Shown: positions 8,664 through 17,400 of the stretch, in pieces | Position numbering within the stretch: position 1 is the first letter of the stretch | How the letters are laid out: every line of letters starts with the position of its first letter | Assembly (NCBI RefSeq): GCF_030378065.1 | Contig: NZ_JAUCGJ010000015.1 | Span: 1 to 64,000, forward strand | Source: Candidatus Venteria ishoeyi | GTDB taxonomy: Bacteria > Pseudomonadota > Gammaproteobacteria > Beggiatoales > Beggiatoaceae | Direction of reading: 5' to 3' | DNA length: 64,000 bases | Translations under genes and position numbers: made by a program | Notes under the pieces: model-generated | Told to the model about the DNA's origin: nothing | Seen by the model: only the letters and a program-made list of their open reading frames with translations | Database searches by the model: none

Positions 8664-9703
8664 TGGCTCTCCTTAGGCTTACGCATATTACAAGCAATAC
8701 ACAATGGTTGTTGCTGGTAATTTTGCTGCAAAACTTGGTAAGCCTCGCTGTACCAGATGGCGGCCAAGCTTTGTTCATGCAAATTGCCAAAATTGCCTAA
8801 GCTACGCCGCTGTATATCTGGAGCACAGCAGGGATCAAAACGCCCTTGAGTATTGATCCAGGCTTCTTGTCCTAAAAATGGACATTCACCATCGAGCATC
8901 AGGTTTTGTGTTGCTTTGACTTCTAAGGGGTAAATGTTTTCCAGTAAAACTTTTTTTCCATTTGGCAAGCGGTCTGTTTCAGCAATAGTTTGCGCTTGTT
9001 CAACGACTTGATTCCAACGCTCTATCGCCTCTGCGTTACGGCGCAGAGATAGTGGCTCAATTGCTGAAAAATGCGCCCATAGGTGATGACCTTTCACCCG
9101 ATCCACACCTAATTGTGCTGCCAGCTTGATGATGTCGGGCAATTCTGCCAGATTCGATTCTAAAAAGGTCAACTGAAATGTGATACGGCAATAATCGCCG
9201 CCTTGTGCTGCCTGTTCATTTCTAACTTGGATAAAGTGTTTAAGATTGTTTAAGGCTTTATCCCAACGCGCCCCCAACATAATTTTTTCGTGAGTTTTTG
9301 CTGTTGCACCATTCCAAGAAAATTTTACATCAGAAGTCACTGGTACAATGCGCTGCGCCCAATAGTCCACGCCACCTTTACCATTATGCTTGGGAAAGCT
9401 GCCATTAGTAGTGAGATTGAGTTTAACTTGATACTGCTGACAAAGTTCAAGAATACGTTCAAAATCATCATATAACAGTGGTTCTCCCATAGTTGAAGGA
9501 ATTACCTCGCGCAAGCCTAAAGGTGCTGCTTCAGCAATAATTTTTTCAATCAAGGCAATCGGCATCCGCCGCTTTTGGCTTTGTGTGGTGCGCCGATTGG
9601 GGTTATGTTCTGAATGCTCTTCACACATGACGCAGCGAAAATTACAGTCATCTGGGTTGGTATCAAAGGTGATGCGCCAAGGGCTGGATGCTTGGTTAAT
9701 CAT
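8660..9703 (-). CDS. Radical SAM/SPASM-domain enzyme
   Basis: I use ATG 9703, which overlaps the glycosyltransferase stop by 8 bases and puts the radical SAM motif near the N-terminus; a longer frame from 9745 would overlap far more. The 347-residue protein has C-x3-C-x2-C at Cys20, Cys24, Cys27 (DDCNFRCVMC), a GE motif in STMGEPLL, and a C-terminal SPASM-type region with Cys in GECPF, FDPCCAPD and LCIACNM, which would bind auxiliary Fe-S clusters. SPASM enzymes mostly modify peptides (sactipeptide, PQQ or mycofactocin type), but some act on other substrates. Sitting between a glycosyltransferase and a methyltransferase, with a small conserved protein at the head of the operon, it is the likely core enzyme of the pathway (inference). 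Confidence 0.85.
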   Translation of the reverse strand: MINQASSPWRITFDTNPDDCNFRCVMCEEHSEHNPNRRTTQSQKRRMPIALIEKIIAEAAPLGLREVIPSTMGEPLLYDDFERILELCQQYQVKLNLTTNGSFPKHNGKGGVDYWAQRIVPVTSDVKFSWNGATAKTHEKIMLGARWDKALNNLKHFIQVRNEQAAQGGDYCRITFQLTFLESNLAELPDIIKLAAQLGVDRVKGHHLWAHFSAIEPLSLRRNAEAIERWNQVVEQAQTIAETDRLPNGKKVLLENIYPLEVKATQNLMLDGECPFLGQEAWINTQGRFDPCCAPDIQRRSLGNFGNLHEQSLAAIWYSEAYQVLQQNYQQQPLCIACNMRKPKESQ

Positions 9704-10997
9704 GTTGCAACACTTTGTGGTAAATCGCTTCAATATCCTGTACATGGCTGGCTAAATCGGGAATATTGCCGTCTTTGCTTTGTGCGTAGCCATGTTGTCC
9801 AAGACGCTGCGCCAGTGCGGGATCATCAACAAAAACCTGCATTTGTACTGCCATATCATCAAGATTGCGATGCTCAAAACACAAACCATTGACTTGATGA
9901 TGGACGTATTCACCCATGCCGCCTGCATTCGCGGTAATCACAGGGACTCGTGCTTGTAAGGCTTCATGAATTACCAAGGGCGAGTTCTCCACCCATACAG
10001 AGGGTACAACGATGGCATCTACATGATTAAATACATCTTGTACAATTTCTTGATTACGGTATTCACTACGCCACTCGATGTGCGCGGCTTTATCGGCTGG
10101 CAAAACCTGAGCTAAAGTGCGTAAGGCATCCGTCTCTTGTCCTCGTGCTCTGCCCCAAATGCGTAATTTAGCATCACCATTCACTTTCCCAAACGCTTGA
10201 ATTAACTGATGAATACCTTTGGCGGGGATATGTGTGCCAATATAGCCAAAAGTAAACGGCTCGCCAGATAGTCGCTTGCGTCCCTGCAAACGGCTGACAT
10301 CAAAACCATAATCTAAATAACGTAGTTTACTTTCAGGTAAGCCGAAATCATCACGATAACGGTTATGGAGATAACGTGCAGGTGCAATAAATACATCAAC
10401 TAAATCCACCATTTCGCGTACATGCGCCATGCGTCGCGCCACCCAATCCGTCCAATAATTCACATCTTGCTCATATTCTGCCTCTGCACCAGAAAAATAC
10501 CGTGCATAACAATGCTCAGCGCATTTGCGATCTGCTTGTCCCTCGCAAGCCGCCCATAAATTGTGAGGTTCTTCTGGAAACATTTGCATAAATTGCCCAC
10601 GTGGACACATCAGCCAATAATCATGCAAGGTATAGACTATAGGAATCTGGTGTTGTGCAGCTTGTTTCACTAAGGAAGTAGATAAATGATTAAGATGGCC
10701 AATATGTACGACATCAGGTTTCAAGCTATCGAGTAATTCGGTAAAACGCTGATCTACAATTGTGTGGCGATAACGATCCTTATAATTGGGTAAATTAATG
10801 ATATGTAGCTTAATTTGTGGTTGGTCTGCATCAAATTCTTCACGTAGAGTGTAATCCGGCGCAAAGGCATTTTCTTCACGAGTAAACACATGCACTTCAT
10901 GGTGTTGTGCTAGACCATGACTGAGGGTTTGTGTATAGACTTCAGAACCTGCGTTATAACGCATCGGATAACCATGAATTACTTGTAAAATTTTCAT
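9696..10997 (-). CDS. GT4-family glycosyltransferase
   Basis: The 433-residue protein has the GT-B layout: N-terminal acceptor domain beginning MKILQVIHGYPMRYNAGSEV, with the glycine/serine donor loop, and a C-terminal nucleotide-sugar domain with FTFGYIGTHIPAKGIHQLIQA and the E-x7-E motif ENSPLVIHE, followed by PVITANAGGMGEYV. A Cys-rich insertion (residues ~125-165: CPRG, ACEG, KCAEHC) is typical of a subset of GT4 proteins. No signal peptide or membrane segment is seen, so it acts in the cytosol on nucleotide-sugar donor. It starts in an ATGA overlap with the SDR gene and overlaps the radical SAM start, so the operon is translationally coupled. Acceptor unknown. Confidence 0.85.
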   Translation of the reverse strand: MKILQVIHGYPMRYNAGSEVYTQTLSHGLAQHHEVHVFTREENAFAPDYTLREEFDADQPQIKLHIINLPNYKDRYRHTIVDQRFTELLDSLKPDVVHIGHLNHLSTSLVKQAAQHQIPIVYTLHDYWLMCPRGQFMQMFPEEPHNLWAACEGQADRKCAEHCYARYFSGAEAEYEQDVNYWTDWVARRMAHVREMVDLVDVFIAPARYLHNRYRDDFGLPESKLRYLDYGFDVSRLQGRKRLSGEPFTFGYIGTHIPAKGIHQLIQAFGKVNGDAKLRIWGRARGQETDALRTLAQVLPADKAAHIEWRSEYRNQEIVQDVFNHVDAIVVPSVWVENSPLVIHEALQARVPVITANAGGMGEYVHHQVNGLCFEHRNLDDMAVQMQVFVDDPALAQRLGQHGYAQSKDGNIPDLASHVQDIEAIYHKVLQHD

Positions 10998-11917
10998 GCA
11001 ATGACCTCTGTTGTTGTGATTAATTCAGCCGTAAAATCTGCAATTAACTGTTTTAAGCCTTGCTCGATTGAAATTTGCGCTGACCAATTGAGCAGAGTTT
11101 TTGCACGGGTTGGATTACCATAAAACTTAGCCACATCAAAATTACGCTCTTTAGCTTCATGAATTTGTGATCTGCCTTGGCCTAACTGATTTGCCAGTGT
11201 CGCCAACTGCCCCAAAGTCGTTGCGTTGCCCGTCAACAAATGAATCGGCGGTAAATCCCGTACCCCAGCCTGCAAACGTTGCACAGCCGCCAAAATACCG
11301 CGCACCGTATCGCTGACATGGGTAAAATCAAAGGTATGATTTGTGCCATCGACACGCATTCCTTGCCCTAAAGCGGCTGCGTGAGCAAAAGCTGGAACGA
11401 CCCGATCAGCATGATCCTTTGTACAACCATAGACATTCGACAAGCGCACAATGGCGGTTTGCAAGCCGTGCTGACGCGCTCCCAAAACTGCATTTTCTGC
11501 GTCACGTTTTGCATGAGCATACACATTCATCGGCTGCAACGGCATATCTTCATGCACTGGCAGACTTTCAGGTTGTCCATAAACCTCGCGGCTACTGGAA
11601 AAAATCACCCACGGCGGAGTTGTTTGTTCTTGCGCAACTTGCAGTACATTTCGCATTCCTTGGAAATTAGTCAAACGACACAGTTCAGGAGCTTGCTCGC
11701 CCCAAATCACTCGCGACACAGCAGCGAGATTAATCACTCCAACACAGCCCTGCATTGCCTGACGTAAGGTTTCTATCTGAGTAATATCGCCATAGTTTGC
11801 GTGTGTTTGTGGATAGGTTTTATCAAAAGCAATGACTTGGAAATGATGCTGGGATAATAACGGGGATAGGGTACGACCGATTAAACCCACTGCACCAGTA
11901 ATAAGAATTTTAGACAT
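10994..11917 (-). CDS. NAD-dependent epimerase/dehydratase (extended SDR)
   Basis: Start ATG 11917 is preceded by GGAG with 7-base spacing and leads directly into the Rossmann motif ILITGAVGLIGRTL; the frame runs further upstream (11968) but without SD. The 307-residue product has SSREVYG, the catalytic Y-x3-K in VYAHAKRDAEN, RLSNVYG and a substrate-binding C-terminal domain, all typical of sugar-nucleotide epimerases/dehydratases. It probably makes or modifies the sugar nucleotide used by the next gene, a GT4 glycosyltransferase, whose ATG overlaps its stop. It follows the 91-residue small-protein gene by 65 bases. Exact sugar not readable. Confidence 0.83.
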   Translation of the reverse strand: MSKILITGAVGLIGRTLSPLLSQHHFQVIAFDKTYPQTHANYGDITQIETLRQAMQGCVGVINLAAVSRVIWGEQAPELCRLTNFQGMRNVLQVAQEQTTPPWVIFSSSREVYGQPESLPVHEDMPLQPMNVYAHAKRDAENAVLGARQHGLQTAIVRLSNVYGCTKDHADRVVPAFAHAAALGQGMRVDGTNHTFDFTHVSDTVRGILAAVQRLQAGVRDLPPIHLLTGNATTLGQLATLANQLGQGRSQIHEAKERNFDVAKFYGNPTRAKTLLNWSAQISIEQGLKQLIADFTAELITTTEVIA

Positions 11918-11982
11918 GGATATTCTCCAAAAAAATACCTGCAAGCATTGCTTACAGGTAAATTTCAATCAATCAAAGAAAG

Positions 11983-12258
11983 TTAGTGAGTTTTTTTGTG
12001 GTTAGGATTTAACTGCTTGCCACGATCACCCTGAGCTTGATCGTATTGAGGATTTGTGCCAGGTGTCCCCTTATTGGGATTTTTAATATTGGCTTCATTA
12101 TCTTCAGGTTTTATTTTCTTGCCTGCTTCGATAATGTAAGGAATATCTTGGATTGGTGGCATTTCTTCATATCCGCGACTTTTCCAATAAGCGGTGTGGC
12201 AGGGATTGAGTTGATTAGCGTGATTATCTCGCGCAGATTGGTCAGTTAAATGACTCAT
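11983..12258 (-). CDS. Small conserved protein with NHANQLNP motif, head of modification operon
   Basis: ATG 12258 is preceded by GGAG at 8-base spacing; the frame extends to 12303 without a better start. The 91-residue product is hydrophilic and has two related motifs: DNHANQLNPCH at 11-21 and KQLNPNH at 81-87, near the two ends. Its single Cys (Cys20) lies in the first motif, followed by AYWKSRGYEE. The middle is Pro/Asn/Lys rich and looks disordered. I recall short uncharacterised proteobacterial proteins with N-H-A-N-Q-x-N-P-N-N and S-R-G motifs, but no function. Its place at the head of an operon with radical SAM, methyltransferase and glycosyltransferase genes makes it a candidate peptide substrate (RiPP-like), or a regulatory/chaperone protein. 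Confidence 0.7.
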   Translation of the reverse strand: MSHLTDQSARDNHANQLNPCHTAYWKSRGYEEMPPIQDIPYIIEAGKKIKPEDNEANIKNPNKGTPGTNPQYDQAQGDRGKQLNPNHKKTH

Positions 12259-12303
12259 AATTAATGCTCCATAAATTAATAAATCTTCTCGGACAACTTC
12301 CAC

Positions 12304-12639
12304 CGCATAACAGAGTCTCTACACGGCTTTTTGAGCATAAAACCAGGAAAGTGTCTTAGAAGAAAAAAAGTAAGGTCAGTTTACATCGGTAACTATTTAA
12401 CGTTCTGCCAGACTCTGTATTGGATGGCAGATAAAACCACGTAAGCTATTTTTAAGGATAAATCTGAGACTACAAAAATGCAACTTTAAAAATAAAGACA
12501 GACAAAGAAAACCCGACCAACAAATTCTCCCACCGTTCCCAAATTTAACGGTAATGGTGGGCAAAATGCTGGTAAAGCACGTACCGCAACCCAATATTGT
12601 CACGGCATTTCGCCCCACATTTTTGCGGTATGATACGGC
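12304..12639. other. 336-base intergenic stretch with REP-like palindromes before the RAYT gene
   Basis: No gene is seen. Two fold-back structures lie close to the RAYT start: an imperfect hairpin 12529-12561 (CCCACCGTT ... AACGGTAATGGTGGG) and an 8-bp inverted repeat TACCGCAA (12582-12589) / TTGCGGTA (12623-12630). REP-like palindromes flanking a RAYT gene are what the family's biology predicts. The promoter of the minus-strand operon must also lie at the left of this stretch; I cannot identify it. Confidence 0.45.
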
Positions 12640-13113
12640 ATGCCTCATTATATCCGCATGGAACAACCGGGCGGCTGTTATTTTTTTACCATTGTCACTT
12701 ATCGGCAGCGATGCTTTTTGACTGATGAACTGGCACGGCATTTTCTGCATGAGGCGATTATCAAAATCCGGCAAAACCACTCTTTTGAAATTGATGCCTG
12801 GGTGTTGCTGCCGGATTATTTGCATTGCATCTGGACACTGCTAGAAGGCGATGATGATTATTCTATCTGTTGGAATGTCATCAAAATCTTGTTCACCCGC
12901 CGTGCAATACCGCATTATCACAATATCGAATGGATGAATGCATCAAAAATCAAACACTGCAAATCAACGCTTTGGCAACGTCGCTTCTGGGGGCGCATCA
13001 TCTACGATGACCGCGACTATACTAACCACGTCGATTACATCCATTACAATCCCATCAAACGCGGCTGGGCCGAACATCCTCGCGATTGGTCATATTCTAC
13101 CTATCATTGTTAA
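12640..13113 (+). CDS. REP-associated tyrosine transposase (RAYT), HUH motif altered
   Basis: The 157-residue protein matches RAYT/Y1 transposases along its length: PGGCYFFTIVTYRQRCFLTDE at the N-terminus, the metal-binding strand WVLLPDYLHCIWTL near 50-63, LWQRRFW, and the catalytic Tyr region HVDYIHYNPIKRG. The usual metal motif is H-U-H in PDHVH; here the first His is Tyr (TAT instead of CAT), which should weaken or abolish nicking. The C-terminus stops soon after WSYSTYH, ~15-20 residues shorter than typical, and the middle is also short. I therefore think it is probably inactive. REP-like palindromes lie just upstream. It converges with a truncated nitrilase gene. Confidence 0.8.
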   Translation: MPHYIRMEQPGGCYFFTIVTYRQRCFLTDELARHFLHEAIIKIRQNHSFEIDAWVLLPDYLHCIWTLLEGDDDYSICWNVIKILFTRRAIPHYHNIEWMNASKIKHCKSTLWQRRFWGRIIYDDRDYTNHVDYIHYNPIKRGWAEHPRDWSYSTYHC

Positions 13114-13137
13114 ACTTGCTTTAAACTGAAACGACTA

Positions 13138-13464
13138 CTAATGCAGCAGCACTTTTGCATTTTTATCAATAAGCACGGCACTGTTGTACATCGCTTCCCC
13201 GTCCCGTTCCGGCCAACCGGTGACAATTGCTATGGCATACTTTTGCGCAATGTTCTGTAATTGCAAAATAGATGCGCCATGAACTGGCTCAGATAGTGTA
13301 TGGAAGGTTCGGGCATCCAGATGATAACCACTGATAAAAAGTTCTGCAGTAATCAGCATATCAGCGCCTTGCTGTGCTGCGTGACTGGCATATTTTTCAA
13401 TGTATTCCAGGTTACGCTGTTTTTCGCCTGGAAACCCATTTGATTGCAGTATGGCTATTTTCAT
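13138..13464 (-). pseudogene. N-terminal fragment of a nitrilase/carbon-nitrogen hydrolase
   Basis: From ATG 13464 the frame gives ~108 residues beginning MKIAILQSNGFPGEKQRNLE and including the catalytic Glu strand ITAELFISGY, as in nitrilase-superfamily amidases. It ends at VLIDKNAKVLLH, exactly where the family continues with the lysine (YRKTH) and the catalytic Cys region. About 160 residues are missing, including catalytic Lys and Cys, so it cannot be active. The break point is 24 bases from the end of the RAYT gene, which suggests that insertion or deletion at that element removed the 3' part. Confidence 0.75.
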
Positions 13465-13583
13465 TTTAAATATCCCGTTCTTCAACATCTGCGCAGGCAT
13501 ATAAGCTTGCCCCGGATACTGCGATTTCCACCTGCTCCTGAACTACAGTATATAATAACGCCTAACAATAGCGGCTTAACGGT

Positions 13584-14216
13584 ATGGAATCAAATATGAA
13601 TCAGTGCAATATAAAAAAATTAATCATCGGTATTTTATTATGGGCAGGTGTTGCTGCTGTGCAGGCAGATTGTGTGGCAGAGTATACACCGGGGACAGGA
13701 TTGGAATCTGGACGCCTGGAAATTCCATGTTTGCGGGTTTCCGGCAGTGAAGATGCCTTGAGTGCAGGTTTACGCCAGGAAGGTGGCAAATTTGCGGTTG
13801 ATGCAGTCGTGCTTAAACCGGAGGCGGTATGGGTTGAGCCATCAAGTGTTTATGATGGTGATACCTTTCGCACTACTATTCCAGACTGGCCGGTATTTTT
13901 TGATAATATCCGTATTCGTCTCGCAGACATTGATACACCAGAAATCAAGGGACAATGCGATGCAGAAAAAAATGCGGCTTATGCGGCGCGTGATCGGCTC
14001 TCTGAGTTATTGCACGGGGCTTTAAAGGTCGAATTGAGAAATATGAGTCAGGGTACTTATTTTCGGGTTATTGCCGAAGTTTATGTTGATGGCGTTGCGG
14101 TTGCGCAAACCTTGATAGATGAAGGTCATGCAGTTGCTTATGATGGGGGTTCACGCGATAAAATGTATTGGTGTGATACCTTGTTGTCTCCAGATGCTAC
14201 AAATGCCAGCCAATAA
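13584..14216 (+). CDS. Secreted thermonuclease-family (SNase-like) protein
   Basis: A signal peptide (basic KK, then LIIGILLWAGVAAVQA, cleavage near AQAD) precedes a region of ~60 residues and an SNase-like domain: VYDGDTFR, IRLADIDTPE, and YFRVIAEVYVDGVAVAQTLIDEGHAVAYDGG. These match the calcium- and catalytic-residue segments of staphylococcal-nuclease-like proteins, although YFR replaces the more usual YGR. It should act in the periplasm or outside the cell on nucleic acids. ATG 13584 is used; ATG 13596 is also possible and leaves a more typical signal peptide. A palindrome follows 65 bases after the stop and may end transcription. Confidence 0.8.
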   Translation: MESNMNQCNIKKLIIGILLWAGVAAVQADCVAEYTPGTGLESGRLEIPCLRVSGSEDALSAGLRQEGGKFAVDAVVLKPEAVWVEPSSVYDGDTFRTTIPDWPVFFDNIRIRLADIDTPEIKGQCDAEKNAAYAARDRLSELLHGALKVELRNMSQGTYFRVIAEVYVDGVAVAQTLIDEGHAVAYDGGSRDKMYWCDTLLSPDATNASQ

Positions 14217-14281
14217 GGAAGTTTCTGCCTGTAATGGGCTAATGCTTTCACAGTCTCTGGAGATTGGGAATAAGAGGATTG

Positions 14282-14314
14282 AAACCTGACAGGTCTTCAA
14301 GACCTGTCAGGTTT
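14282..14314. repeat. Perfect palindrome (CCTGACAGGTCTT type), possible bidirectional terminator
   Basis: Two 16-base arms around a single C (14298) read AAACCTGACAGGTCTT and its complement, followed by TTTT. It stands between convergent genes (thermonuclease on plus, nrdA on minus), so a bidirectional terminator role fits. The core ACAGGTCTTCAAGACCTGT is also a frequent intergenic repeat in several bacterial groups (recollection). Confidence 0.6.
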
Positions 14315-14331
14315 TCCTGAAAACCTATAGG

Positions 14332-14418
14332 TTTGCTTCGGGAATGCAGTGCAGTGGATTTCCTGATATATCGGGGCCACAGTTCCGGGAAAGCCCTGTC
14401 GGGCATTCCCGAAGCAAA
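14332..14418. repeat. 16-bp inverted repeat enclosing 55 bases, next to nrdA stop
   Basis: TTTGCTTCGGGAATGC at 14332-14347 is repeated in inverse orientation at 14403-14418. Together with the palindrome just upstream this fills the space between the convergent thermonuclease and nrdA genes. It resembles a small MITE or a long stem for transcription end; no coding seen inside. Confidence 0.5.
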
Positions 14419-14427
14419 AAGCAGGTG

Positions 14428-17400
14428 TTATTGACAAGCCTCACATTCTGGATCATCAATGGAACACGCCGCCGGTAGTGGCGCAGAATTATCCAGATTG
14501 AGCATGTCGCTGGCATTCACCATATTAGCCTCAGTCGCTTGCACGGTGTTTTTCTCAACCTGGGTTGCGCCCATGCTACGCAGATAATAGGTGGTTTTCA
14601 GGCCGCGCAGCCAAGCGTGTTTGTATAACTCATCCAGACGTTTACCGGAAGGCTCGCGCATGTAGAGATTCAGTGATTGTGATTGATCCAGCCATTTCTG
14701 ACGGCGCGCACCGGCATCAATCAACCATTTGGGATCGATTTCAAAGGCGGTGGCGTACAAGGCTTTAATCGCTTCCGGGATGCGCTCAATATCCTGTACG
14801 CTGCCATCAAAATATTTCAGGTCATTAACCATCATTTCATCCCATAAATCCAGGGCTTTGAGATCGGCAACCAGATACGGATTGACTACGGTAAACTCGC
14901 CGGAAAGGTTGGATTTCACATACAGGTTCTGGAATGTGGGTTCGATGGATTGCGTCACGCCGGAGACGTTGGAAATGGTTGCAGTCGGTGCAATCGCCAT
15001 GCAGTTAGAGTTACGCATACCGTTGGTTTGTACCTGCTGACGCAGGCTGTCCCAGTCCAGGGTTTGTTTGTCGTCCAGTTCCAGATATTCGCCACGGCTT
15101 TCAGCCAGCGCCTGCAAACTGTCAATGGGCAATATGCCCTGACTCCATAAAGAACCATCAAAAGTCGCGTATTTGCCGCGCTCTTCCGCCAGCAGCGTGG
15201 AACCCAGTATGGCGTGATAACTGATAGCTTCCATCGCCTTATCGGCAAACTCCACGGCGGCATCTGAGGCGTAGGCAATGCGTTGTTTGTATAAGGCATC
15301 CTGGAAACCCATCAAGCCCAGGCCCACCGGGCGGTGGCGCAGATTGGAGCGACGCGCCTGCGGCACTGAATAGTAGTTAATATCAATCACATTATCCAGC
15401 ATCCGCATCGCAGTTTTCAGGGTACGCGCCAGTTTTTCCATATCCAGCCCGTTTTCCGTGGTATGCGCAGGCAGATTAACGCTCATCAGGTTGCACACGG
15501 CGATTTCTTCTTCCGAAGTATTTAAAGCGATCTCTGTACACAAGTTAGAGGAATGCACCACACCCACATGCTGTTGCGGCGAGCGAATGTTACAGGGGTC
15601 TTTGAAAGTCATCCAGGGATGCCCGGTTTCAAATAACATGGTGAGCATTTTGCGCCACAGTTGTACGGCGGACACTTTTTTGTACTGGCGCAGTTTGCCC
15701 AGCGCGGCCTGTTCTTCATATTCGTGATAGCGCTGCTCAAAGGCTGCACCGAATAACTCATGTAAATCCGGGGTTTCATCGGGTGAGAACAAGGTCCATT
15801 CCGCTTCCTGATGTACCCGTTTCATGAATAAATCCGGCACCCAGTTGGCGGTGTTCATGTCATGGGTGCGGCGGCGCTCGTCACCCGTGTTTTTACGCAG
15901 TTCCAGGAATTCTTCAATATCCAGATGCCAGGTTTCCAGATAGGCGCAGCCGGAACCCAGGCGCTTACCACCGTTGTGCGCCAGGGCAGATGTAGTCATA
16001 TAAGACTCATCACCTTCCACTTTTAAGTCATACACAAAAGGCAAGGGGGCAATGCTGCTTACTGAACGAATACGGGTGAATAGCCAGCCTTTCCAACTCA
16101 GCCAGTTTTGTTTGCTCAGTGCTTGACAGCCCACGCGCCTGGCAATTTCAGGGATGGCAGGAATGCGCAAGTCATAGGCTTTGCACACGCCTTTAAATTC
16201 AATTTGAGTGCCGTCGGCGCGTTGTCCGGTATGATCCTGCTCACGCTCACGATATTGCCCAGCACAAGGTACGCCCAGGCGTAATAATTGATAACGCAGT
16301 CCTTCAATCAGTGCCTGCGAGGTGTTGGTAAAATAAATTTCCTTGCCGCGACTAATACCACCGTCGGTTTCAATCAAGCCTTGTAGCAAAGCCAGGGTCT
16401 GATTTTTGGGTAAATGCGCGTATTGACGCGCAATGCGTTTATGACCATCAGCGTCATAAAGGTCTTCACGTTTGAAAATAAAACCGGTTGCGTTGCCACG
16501 GGCAAATTGTCCCGTTGTGGCATCGCGCACCAGTTCACAGCCCTGCGCCCAACTGATTTGCAGATAATTTTCGCGCTGGCCTTTCTCCCAGAAATGTATG
16601 CCCTGGTTTTGCAAATAATCACGCACAAACTGTAAATGCACGTCTTGATTAGGGTTGCCACACACGCCCCATTCCATGCCGTCCTGCGTACAGTGACCAT
16701 CGCCTAACAAAATACCGTACAAACGCGCTTCATCTTCATCAAAATCCGCAACCGGCACCACTTCTTTAGGAATCACCTGGGCCACATAATCGCCTTTTTG
16801 CAGGGTTCCGGCATCCTGCCATTGTGGTGTAATTTTGCCTTTTTGCAGCCATTCATAACTGCGCTGATTGGCTTGTTCCATTGGTACGCCGGAGAGTGTC
16901 CACAGTGGGTGTCCACTGGTCACGCGCAATGGGGAAATTGCATGTTTTACCTCAATTTCCACCATAGGATCGGTTTGGTTATACGCCATGCGTTGCTGCA
17001 CTTCACGATAAGCACCGTGCTGACCCAATACCAGATCCCCTTTTTCTATGTCTTTGATGGCTTTCACGCCCTCACTGGTGTGCAGCAAGGTATCCGGGGC
17101 AAAACACTGGTTTACCGCCACCAGCGTATCATTCGCCACTTTCATAAACGGCACGATGCCCTGAGACTTGCCGTTGGTGCCTTTAATCCATGCACCCATT
17201 GCGCGCACGGGTGTCCAGTCATTACCCAGACCTCCGGCAAATTTAGACAATAATGCATTATCACGAATGGCAGAATAAATACCATGTAAATCATCCGGCA
17301 CGGTGCTGAGATAACAACTGGACAACTGTGAACGCAAAGTACCGGCATTAAACAAGGTTGGCGTGCTGGACATGCAGTCAAAGCTGGAAAGCAGGTTATA

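Noticed and set aside
12397-12825. 142-codon minus-strand frame upstream of and over the RAYT start
   Set aside because: It overlaps the conserved N-terminus of the RAYT protein and its translation has no recognisable pattern.
14282-14418. Possible CRISPR or tandem array from the nearby palindromes
   Set aside because: There are only two different inverted repeats, no regular spacing and no direct repeat units.
14955-15299. Several 60-150-codon frames on both strands over nrdA
   Set aside because: All lie in the extein or intein coding region with clear protein homology in another frame.
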